In this document: positions 37,078-49,000 of the stretch, one piece after another | Numbering within the stretch: position 1 is the stretch's first letter | How the letters are laid out: each line of letters starts with the position of its first letter | NCBI RefSeq assembly: GCF_004210375.1 | Contig: NC_134825.1 | Coordinates: 75,941,558-76,005,557, forward strand | From: Tachypleus tridentatus | Lineage: Eukaryota > Arthropoda > Merostomata > Xiphosura > Limulidae | DNA length: 64,000 nucleotides | Direction: 5' to 3' | The notes under the pieces: generated by a model | Databases searched by the model: none | Seen by the model: the letters and a program-made list of their open reading frames with translations, nothing else | What the model was told of the DNA's origin: nothing | Made by a program: the position numbers and the translations under genes

Positions 37078-40000
37078 GTAAGTAACAGCATTTAGGATGT
37101 TTTGTTCATATTGATTTTATTTCTTCCTTAGAGTTTGATACTGTGCTCTGAAAAATACGTTGCAACTAATATTTCTTACATGTATCATTTCACATTCAGA
37201 GGTAGATAGTTAAAAATTTCTAGACTTAGAGCAAGCTGTGTAATTCTAAAAGTCCGAGTTTGATTCTATATTTTCGGTAAAAAATGCAAACTTGCTGCAA
37301 ATTCTTACCCCTAATGTTGGAGCATGAATTTTTAGTGTTATAATACTGAAGTGTCCATGTTTGATAACGTTTCCAGTAATAACAAGGATATATAAGATAA
37401 ACAGATCAATGTTATTGTTTAAGAAGCCTAATAGATGTTTTCTTCTGTACAGTTGTTTCATGTCCTGTGTTAATGAAAAAAACCTGTTAGTTTAGTTCAG
37501 TAAAAAATAAACGGAAAATTAAAACGGGTAAAAGCAATACTTGCATTAATGGAGTAAATATGCAGTCTTGAGTTTTAAACTCGTAATTTAAAACATTTAT
37601 ATTTATTAATATTTTTATTTCATAAGATACTAGTATTTCTAAAGCGTTCGTGGTACAATTCTAAGTACAAAATTATGTGTACAGACGTTATGTTTCTTTA
37701 AGTGCTTAATTACCTTTGTATTTATACATGTTCACTTAGTGTTTGTGCATTTCTTTGTTAAACTAGGTAACATTACCACTAGCATTTTCCCTCAACTCGA
37801 AGTTGTATTTATAGGTCTGCAAGAAGTTAGGGAACCACCTAAAGAATATTTACCTATTAAGCAAATGTCGTTAGTTCAGTTTTTAAGTATTCGCCTGAAT
37901 TGTTTCAAAATTTTTCATTACCATAGAAATTGATATTATCTGAGTTAATACACATTTCGAGAACAAGTACATTCTGGAAAACATGGCGTTTCTGGTGCTA
38001 CATGCTGTCCATGCTACATAAAGCTATACATTTATCGATTCGTTGTATTGGTCTTACTATTGGCTGAAGCAGACGCACCTCTGAAGAAAAAAACTGGTTT
38101 GTTGTACGTGTACATCAAGCCTCCAGGATTCTCTCTTTTTATTGGTTGAAGACTCATTTCTCAGTTGCTTTGGCCAGACGCCAAATAATATTTTTTAACC
38201 TATCCTTGAAGGAAATTGAGAGTGACTTTCGTTTTCTATGAGCAAGCAACTTCAGATACTTAAAAAAACGTATACATTTTATCCTGAATTAAATTAGACC
38301 TTCGGTTGCACATCAAACCTCGCTCACGAAGCTTGTGAAGAAGGTAATCCAGAATAAGTACTGGATTAATATTTTCAGTTATGTATGTTACGTACACAAC
38401 TTTCATTTCGTTTCTCTCTTATTGGAAGCTTGAAATTCTTCTATCACGTGACAGAAAGTTTACAATTTTAATTTGTGTGTGTATGTATATATATATGTAT
38501 ATTTGTACACGTACACATATAATAACTTGTAAAAATAAAACTTTTTTATTACTGCAGTGAAAATTTAGACTAGGAAAATAATAAATATCAATCGTTATAG
38601 CTGACTAAAAACTTCCTATTATTTCAAGTAACACTGGTAACATAACATTTTTGTATATTTTAATATACTTAACGGAATACACGTATGTTACAAGCATTTA
38701 GTCCACTTATTTATCTAACAGTACATCTTCGCCATCTTTAACTTAACCTTTGATCCGGTTGAAACAAAACAAACAACAAAAAATATCGTACATAACTTCG
38801 TGACTGGTGGACCCAAGAAATGCTGACCAGTAAATGTGTTTTTCCTGTTCAGAATTTCAGAACGTGTAATATATCATATTACACTCGTGTTTTTTATTTA
38901 TTTTTTACAATTTTGTGTTAAGCTGGGTAACGTCACCACTAGCATTTTTTCAAGTCGAAATTTCATTAATAGGTCTGTAATAGGTGTGTATTAACAAAAT
39001 CTAAACAACCTTTAAAATTCATTTCTCCAGGGTATAACAGGCCACCTGGCGTTTGCTATTGTTGCAGCAGCATTAGGATCAGCATTTCAACATGGCTACA
39101 ATACAGGTGTTGTGAACGCTCCTCAGGAAGTAAGTAACTATCTCAATGATCTAAAAATAATATCTACAACACTTGTTCGTAATAAGAATTAACCGTATGG
39201 TTCATCGTATGTCTTCCCTATCGACAAGTGATAAAAATAATTAATACTATTTACATAAAACATAGATTATCTCTTCTATCAAATTACACGTGTGAATTTT
39301 AATTATCGCTTCCTTTTTATTCCTTTTTTTAATTTTACAACGTGAGTATTCAATATATTTTCAGAACAAGAGTATTTAGATAAGAAAATGAATAACTGCA
39401 TAACTTATTCTCTTTGCGAGAACGTTTATCCTATTAACACCAATGTGGTAAAATGATTAAGATTTTGTATACAACTAGTTAAAGTAATCAAACTTTAATT
39501 GTGAACTTTTCTATATAGAATAGAAAAACCACATTAGCGTGTTAATTCACTGCTGAAAACATCCTATAAACACGAAGACAAGCTCATCACTGATGTAACG
39601 TGCTGGATGTGGCAAAACCTTTGATCCCCACCCCCCACGACGCTATAAGTTTCAATACTTCATGATGACAAGAAACCCACTTGAAGTAAAAATGTATTCG
39701 TAGGACGGCTGATATAGGTATTAAAACTTTAATTAAAATAACCTAAATATGACCTAAGATGGTTGAAACGTTGCTCTGTTCTTTATTTTAAAATTTTAAT
39801 ATCCATACCAGCCATCTTATCAATACAGTTTCAATACTTGTGGGCAGAGCATCGACGTCCCACTGTGTAGCTTTGTAATTAAAACAACCAAACTATTTCA
39901 AAACCTCAAAGCCTTAATTACTGCTGTAATCTGATGGAGTGACAATATTCCTTTTTATTAATTTTCAAAATTTTCGAGGAGGCAGCGAAGTTTCAATCAC

Positions 40001-43000
40001 TGCTATAAATTGCTACACAAAGAAGAAAATCTAAATATTGTTTGTTCATTCAAAGTGGGTGGTTATTCCATGTGTTTTTTCAAAGAGATCCCCACCACTA
40101 TACCTAAAACATAATCACACACACATAACCCTATTAAAATATATGCATAAGAAATAAACAGCATTGCACTCATCAAAAACAACAGAGTCTGTGTAATAGA
40201 GGTATTGGTGGAGGGGGTAGATCCCTGTTTGCTTCCCTTGTACACGCCCATATTTAGAAGAAAAGGTATTGCGGTACTTTTAACATGCAACATGTCGTGA
40301 TAGATTATCAGTACCTATTTGTGTTAACATAAAAAAGAAATGCATTTTAGGTAATACATTTTATATATATTTATATTATTTTCTATGTATGAGGATATTA
40401 ATTTATAAAAAAGTAACAATGTTGTTTCAAAAACAAATGAAATAATATGTTAGTGATTAATCGAGGTTGTTGTTAAGTCAGTCAGTGTTTAGTGATATAA
40501 GTCGTGTAATAAAAACAAATATTTTATTGGATATCTCCCAGAAACACGTTTCATTAAAATTGTGTCACGGTGAGCAGGTCAGTTACATGTAACCAAGGGC
40601 ATAGCTTAACTACAAAGCTAACAATAATTACCTTTAACTTAATCAGCTTTCATAGAAAACAGTAATAAAAGGCTGTAGCATGTGTCGATTTAAAGAAGTT
40701 AGCATGATGAACTGAACTAATTAAATACTGTTTACATTACGTTAAGAAATAATGCAGAATAAAGGAAAATTAAACGGATTATGAAATAAAGATCCGATAA
40801 CCTGGGAACGCCAGTAAGCTTTGAAAAAGGTGAACTATTTGTTGTTTCTTTTAATTTCGAGCAAAGCTACGCGAAGGCTATCTGCGCTAGCCGTCCCTAA
40901 TATAGCAGTGTAAGACAAGAGGGAAGGCAGCTAGTCATCACCACTCACCGCCTACTCTTGGGTTACTCTTTTACCAAAGAATAGATGGATTGGCTATTAT
41001 AATGCCCCCACGACTGAAAGGGCGAGCATGTTTGGTGTGACGGGGATTCAAACCCGCAACCCTCAGATTACTAGTCGAACGCCTAAACCCACCTGGCCAT
41101 GCCGGGCCTAAAGGTGAACTAACACGATTCGTATAAAGCTTACAACGGGCGTGCCAACTTATTACAATACACGATCTACTTATAAAGATATAACATACTA
41201 TTGCGCAAAATTACTAGAGAGCTATTTGCGCCAGCCGTCCGTAATTTAGCAGTGTAAGACTAGAGGGAATGCAACTGATCATCACCACCCATCGCCAACT
41301 CTTGGGCTACTCTTTTACCAACGAATAGTGGGATTGATCGTAATATTACAACGCTCACACGGCTGAAAGGGTGAGCATGTTTGGTGCGACGGGGATCTGC
41401 CACAGATTACACATTAAAAATATGTTGCTCAAAATAGTTATAAAGCACTTGTTAAAACTCAGAAACTTTTTGATAGATAAAACTTATGATTTTGAATTAT
41501 TTAAAAATAATTGATGAAGAAAATGTTAATTAAATTCTGATTTGTTTTGCCGCCGATTCAAGAGGCATTATTTCATTTACATCAGGTAGTGGTATCCAAG
41601 AATCCTACAAATAATCGTGGTTATTTAATAAAAACATTAGTAGATGTACTGCAAAAACTTCAACAGAGTGTCTTTTATTTAAGTTTATTTGTTATTGGTT
41701 AACTAGAATAAAATTTTTGTATTTTCAGCTTGTAATGGACTTTATTAACATCACATATTTTGAACGTTTTGATGAAGTGGCTGGAAAGCAAACGGTCACC
41801 ATGATTTTCTCCATCATGGTTTCCATCTTCTGCATAGGTGGAATGGTGGGGGCTTTAGGAACCGCATATGTTTCTGAAAAGTTTGGACGGAAAGGAGGGT
41901 TACTGTTGAACAACATTTTCGTCTTCATTGCCGGAGCCCTAATGGGATTCTCTAAAATGGCTCGATCATATGAAATGCTTATAATGGGCCGGTTTTTCAT
42001 CGGTCTGAATTCAGGTTCGTAAAAAAATAAAATAAAAATATTAGTCTCGTGTTTCTGTATTTTCCTTTATAATTTTCGACAAAGACATTTTGTAGAGTGA
42101 AAAAAGATCGTTATGTAACTGATTGTCAAGTCAAAGACGTTACTTTCATTCAAACCCCGTAAATAAGCATCACCGTGACAGACAGTTGCCTAGTAATTGG
42201 CAAATAAAAGTGTACAAATGCAAGCTAACACACCCGTTCGGTTGAACGCACGAAGAAGGCATAGAATAGAGGCCTGCTGGTGATGATATATGGGGCCAGT
42301 TCCAAATAACGACCCCTTTGTAATCCTCCAGGGTGCTTTCGAACTTTGAACAAATCTACAGAATAGTGTAGGGAACAAATAAGTATCCCAGGAATGATAG
42401 GTCCAAACACTGGACCACCACTGTCACTCCTCATGTCATAGTAGAGTTCAGAATAGCACTAGATACCAATGTCCCATGTATAGTAAGGGTGCATGCTAAG
42501 TTTAAGGTTGGTCAAAAACTGTAGATGTTAAAGGCGGACAAATAGACCCAACTTTTTAAAAATATGTACGTGTGTGTATCACTTGTCTGAGTACCATGCA
42601 ACAGAGATCACAATCAAGGATAGAACTCAGGAGCCCAGCGAAGACTAGATGATACTGTTTTTAAGGGTCTTTATAAACGTTTGCGGGCTACCCAAAAATC
42701 GTAGTTAGGATGGGCCATGTTTTCATCGGTTATAATTAAAATTTATAAAAAAAATGTTAGGTTTATAATGACTATGTATTATTTGGTTTGTTTAATATGT
42801 ATCACTCTGAACTTTTAATATCATTAAATAATTAAAAAATTAATGGCATTTACAAAATAATTAGATGTTTCAAAAATATGCGATCACTGTAATACCTATG
42901 TACTTGTTATTACAATCCAAGAATGCTAAACACACGCTCTTCTTTTATTTAGGGTTAAATGCAGGCTTAGCTCCCATGTATTTGACCGAGGTTTCACCCA

Positions 43001-46000
43001 TTCACCTGCGAGGGGCTGTAGGAACCATTTACCAATTAGTAATTACAATTACTATCTTAATCTCCCAGATTCTGGGCCTGCCACAAGTCTTAGGAACGGA
43101 AGAACACTGGCCGTATGTTTTTGGTAAGTTAGAAATTAAATTCACATTTAGAGAGAGTAGGAAAAAATGTTAGAAAATGTCTTCTTTGATTTGTTATAAT
43201 CAGAAACTTGTACATGTGTTTGAAATAAAGACGAGTTTATTTCATAATCTACTGAGAGCTTTTAAGTATCATAGAATGCAAGTATCCGCAATTTTAGAAC
43301 CCCTTGGTTTGGTTCAACTAGCGCCATCTAATAATACCAATTTTATAAATTGAAATGAAAATTCTAAAACAAGTGATGGAAAAGCATTCTTTACAAGTGA
43401 ATCTCAGTTGTTAAACTTTTATAAACAAATCAGTAATAAACTAGTAAACAATTATGTAGTCTTAAATGACTTACTTATTGTTTGTAAAATAATACTGCAG
43501 ACGTTTCTCGACACAACTTTTTTAATTAAATAGGGTGCAGTTAACAAGGCCAGATCGAAACAGACTCTCAACATGTGATACATTTATAGTTATAGCTTGA
43601 GTTCCTCTAACTAGTGTGAGACTCTGGGCTTCAGCCCGGTAAGCCCATACCTTAATCTGGGTTTGTCAGTTAGTATTACATAAACGCTGATTATTTAGCT
43701 GTGTAATTCACTTTCCTTTTTGTTTTCTTAGCTGTGTAGTTCTTTATAAAAGTATATTTAAAGTTAACGATATTTTTTCAGGCGTAACAATCATCCCAGC
43801 AATTTTTATGTTGGCTGTAATGCCATTGTGTCCAGAATCTCCAAGGTACATCTTAATCTTTCAAGGTAAAGAGGTAGCTGCTCAGAAAGGTGAGTTATTG
43901 GTCATGTTCATTATATCAGTAGTTCTGAATCATAACCATAGACAATACATTTATAACAGCACAATTAGTTCATAATGAACAGTAGCTTTATTTAGTTTAG
44001 AAGTAGATGAGAGCGTTATTAATTATTATATTTAATATTTAATGTTCAGCAGGATCATTTTTTTTATGGTTTCTAAGATTATCGCATTAATATTTTTTAT
44101 GTGAACATAATAGTTTGTTGAAAATTACAGCGTAAAGTAACATTTATACAAGCGTACACTGTAGTACCATTGAAAACACATTTTGATATATTCGCCCCAA
44201 ACATTAACAATTATTTGTTTTGTTTAATCTGAGAGGGGCCTGGCATGGCCATGCGTGTTAAGGCGTGCGACTCGTAATTTGAGGGTCGCGGGTTCGCATC
44301 CCCGTCGCGCCAAACATGCTCGCCCTTTCAGCCGTGGGGGCGTTATAATGTGACGGTCAATCCCACTATTCGTTGGTAAAAGAGTAGCTCAAGAGTTGGC
44401 GGTGGGTGGTGATGACTAGCTGCCTTCCCTCTAGTCTTACACTGCTAAATTAGGAACGGCTAGCACAGCTTTGTGCAATATTCAAAACAAACAAACAATA
44501 CTCTGAGAGATAAAACTTATAAAATCTTCCTCTCAGATAATAAAACATCTTCAGACACAGTCTTCATATAATGCAAAATCTTTTCTTCACATTTTCAATG
44601 TCACATTGTATACATCATGTATTCTACATTGATATTACATTACTGACCAATTCTCAAATAAAACTTTGCTAGAGATTTGGGCCTGGCATGGCCTAGCGCG
44701 TTAAGGCGTGTGCTTCGTAATCTGAGGGTCGCGGGTTCGCGCCCGAGTCGCGCCAAATATGCTCTCCCTCCCAGCCGTGGGGGCGTTATAATGTGACGGT
44801 CAATCCCACTATTCGTTGGTAAAAGAGTAGCCCAAGAGTTGGCGGTGGGTGGTGATGACTAGCTGCCTTCCCTCTAGTCTTACACTGCTAAATTAGGGAC
44901 GGCTAGCACAGATAGCCCTCGAGTTGCTTTGTGCGAAATATCAAAACAAACAAAGCTAGAGATTTTTCTAGTCTGTATTTATTTCATCTTATCAATATAT
45001 TTTATGGATGACTGTATATTATGTTTTCTTTAATATTATAAAAAGTGTATACTTTCAGTGGCTTTAGAATATATTGTAAACAGATATTATTTAAGTTCTT
45101 TCTTACGGAAACTACCACAGGTACAGAAATAAATATAATTATCCATTAGTCATTCTAAAGTGTTTTGCTTGGTAAAAAATTTTTAATTAAATATAAGATA
45201 AAGTAATAAGTGAACTTTTCCACAATATAATATGCATAAATTTGTTCACCTGTAAGTGTTTACCTACTTTGGTGGTGCTTTGCAAATCATCATAAAAACA
45301 GTTTAATGTCTTACCTTTTAGCTTTGACTTGGTTCAGAGGTACAATTGAAGTCCATGATGAAATGGATGAAATGCGGTCAGAGTATGAAGCTATGAAAAT
45401 GGTACCAAAGGTATGACTGGACAACCAGTTTTACTTATTTATTAAAATTTTGATTTGTATTTATTTAATTTTTCCTTATCTGAAACATAATATTTATGAA
45501 TATAATTTACCATTTGAACATATTTAGAAAATCCTGCTGATTCAACTGTTTTAGGTAACTTTTAGTGAAAAGAGATTGGAAAAACTGATATACAACAGTC
45601 AGTCAGATTTATCATGTAATTTATACGTTTTATCACTACAGTTGTGTTAATAAGAAAACAACCTTTAAAAAAAGATATATATTAGTAATTACTTAAAAAC
45701 TTGGTGAATAATGATGGTAACATTTAACAGAATTCATTATAACCTGCACTGAGGCTTCAACATTTTCAGCAAATAATATAAATAATGACATTTTGTTTTA
45801 ACTATTGGAGGAAAAATGATTAATTGTTGAGACTAATTTCAAATGACCTAAACTCACAAAAATGTAAATTTATTATTAATGAAAGGTTATATTAAAAATG
45901 AAAAATTGTTTCCCTTGATATAATTGTAAAAAAACACCCATAAAAACTACAATGCACGGAATGTGAAATCACAAATTTGTATGTACTTCAGAATGGACCA

Positions 46001-49000
46001 ATAAACCTTCGTGCCACATTTGATGAAGATTCATCTACAGGGGGCAAAGTAGTGGTGAAAAACACCCACAAAACTCAAACTTTTATTCAGCATCTCTCTG
46101 TGTACCCTTTGAACCTCCATACCAAATTTAGTGAGGATACATCTACAGAAGACAAAGTAGTGGTAAAAAAGAAAAAAATGGCTATAAAGCCACAAAACTC
46201 AAAATCTGCATGTATCTGCCCATGGACTCAATGAACCTTCATACCAAATTTGGTGAAGATCCATCTACAGAGAATGAAGTTGTGAAATAAAATTTAAAAA
46301 ATGTCCATAAAAAAACTGCAAAACTAAATATTTTTATGTACTCCTTCCTGGCTGGACTTAATAAACCTCCATACCATCTGCACCATGTGAAGTAGTTACA
46401 TGGACATACAATAGACAGTACTATTATATTTAGTGAAATATGTTCTAATATTTAGCTACTTGCATTATACATGTATGATTGAATATTATAAAGTATTCTG
46501 TTGTAATGTATTTAGATTTATTTAATATAAATGTCTTCATGACATTTTTAGAAATTGGAAACTGATCTCTGCTCAAACAAATGCTAAGATTTTACCACTT
46601 AACTGCATATCTTTTTAAAATATATGCAACCAACATCACCTCTGCTGTTAATATGTCAAAACATGACAAAATTTAATCTTCTTATATTTCAACACTTTGT
46701 GGCACTTCCAAAAATTAAAAAGCAACTTATCTGTATGTTTCAAAAGTGTTTCTTAAGTTCAGTCTTCAGGAACATGTCTTTTCCTTAAAAGTCAATCCCA
46801 AAAGATATCATTTATTTTGCATTGGAATCATATCAAACTTACAATTTAGGAATATTTCTCAGGTAACTCTTCAGGAAATGTGGACCAACCACATCTTGCG
46901 CACTCCACTCATCATCTCAATGGTGGTAATGTTATCACAGCAGCTTTCTGGAATCAATGCTGTAAGTGTGAAGTACATTTCATTTTAAATAGACTGAAAA
47001 GTATAACCTTTCAATCAATAGACATGGTAAAAAATATATATATATTAAGTAAAAAAAATGCTTACTGATCTTGTTCTTTACTGTTTCACAGCCCATAAAA
47101 GAAACTGTAAAGCATTTGATGGTTTCAGAAGAATGTTGTATTTATATTGGTCTTCAAACAAAAAAATTATACTTAAGTTATTATATTAGTTTTATAATCT
47201 CTATGTGAGTACTTGCATTTAGAAGGAAAATGTTTATCAAAGGATGTGTTTTGTATGAATTTTACCTTTATTATTTTTTATTTGAGTCATAATATTTGTT
47301 AGTGATTCACTATAATTTCAATGAAAATGCTATAGTAGCTTATGAAACTCAATCACTGGAGATTTGGAGAAACTGATAAACATGAATTATCACATTAAAT
47401 TTTAGGCCATATTTTTCTCAACCGAAATCTTCGAAACTGCTGGACTGAACAAAGAAACTGCTCTGTATGCCACACTGGGTATGGGCAGTATCAATGTCCT
47501 GATGACAGTTGTTTCTTTAGTCTTGGTAGAAAGAGCAGGACGACGTACACTACATCTTGTAGGTCTTGGGGGGTATGGGGATTATTACTCTCTTACTTAC
47601 TCTGTGCATGTGTTTAAAGGTGGGTACTAAAACAGCTACTTTTATTTCATAAAGTATTAACACTTAGTTTGATAAATTAAAAACTTTATATATTGTTAAT
47701 TAAAACAAATATTGTAACATGTAAATAGCAGTTTACATTAAATTGTTTGGTTATGGATATTATAGATTAGTTATACATTTAGTTTTATAATGTTTGTATA
47801 TCATAATTATAACACAACAACATTATTAAAGAAATAAAACGTATTTTGTGAATAAAGATGTGAATTATGTATGTGTTGATTAATTTTGTTATATATTACA
47901 AATTTTGAACTAAAAGTATTTTTTTCTGATTTTCTTTGGTTTTTTTTTTGCATGTGATCAGATAACTTTATGAAATGTAAATCAAGTTAACATATAAATT
48001 TTGTTGTCAGATTGCTTGTAAGTAATCTTTGATTAAAATTATTAACAATGTATTGTAACTAGTGCAACTCTATGTATTTCAGACAGTAGTACCATGGCTA
48101 TCATACCTTAGTATTGGATGTGTGATAGGATTCGTTGTGATGTTTGCTACTGGACCAGGTTAGAATTTCTTTTGGTGTATTGAACTATCCATATAATAAA
48201 TCACAAGTTAATTGCTTAGTGTTATCCTTTTAATATACTTGTTGTAAGGAAGTACAATTAATTAATAGATTTAATTACAATAAACATAAATTTCTGACAA
48301 AAGACACAATAAAATGTATAATGAAATAAAATAAAAAACAAATCACAACTTGAGTAAGACTTGTTGTGTTTTAACAGTTACCATAGTAACATAGAAAATT
48401 AAGTTAAATATAATTTGTGGCTACAAGTGAAAATGTGTTTAATTAGAAGTGTAAGCTACTTTGCCAAAATCATATTATAATAGTGTTTTTATCCTTTAAT
48501 ATTTCTAACGTATACAAAGCTACCAATGGCAAACATTTTGCAAACAATGATTCTTTTCCATAAAATTACACTTGAGGTTGAGTGCTTTGGCTCTTTGAGA
48601 AATCGAATCATGAAACCAAATTTCAAACTTATGTTAAAATTGTTATGTCATATAAACTAGTATAAGCCAAAGATATAGTACCTTGGTATCAAATTGATTA
48701 TAAAGTACAAAGAATGGCTCAAGTTCTATTTTTTGGATATGTTGTCCATTATTCATCAAGATTAAATATATACATTTAAATATTTAGGATCCCAAGTGTT
48801 TTATTATTATTATTTTACAATCATTGTATGTAAAATACAAATGTTTCTTTTTCACATACTGTCTTTCTTTGATGTCATTATGCTAATGGTCAGTTTATAT
48901 ATGTAAAAACGGCTGGTTTTACATATACATTTCTCTACAAGTGGGTTTTCTCATCATCACTAATGGTTAGTTTAGTTCATACATTACATAAACATTTGTT

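Noticed and set aside
37739-37933. 64-residue frame as an alternative first exon of the transporter
   Set aside because: It does not end in a donor of the right phase joined to GITGHLAF, and part of it belongs to a duplicated noncoding segment.
41725-42000. 91-residue minus-strand frame
   Set aside because: Antisense shadow of glucose transporter exon 3, which has splice sites and family motifs on the plus strand.
44679-44754. Possible functional tRNA gene
   Set aside because: A and B boxes are present but the anticodon and acceptor stems do not pair well, and the sequence is the head of a SINE with target-site duplications around the whole unit.
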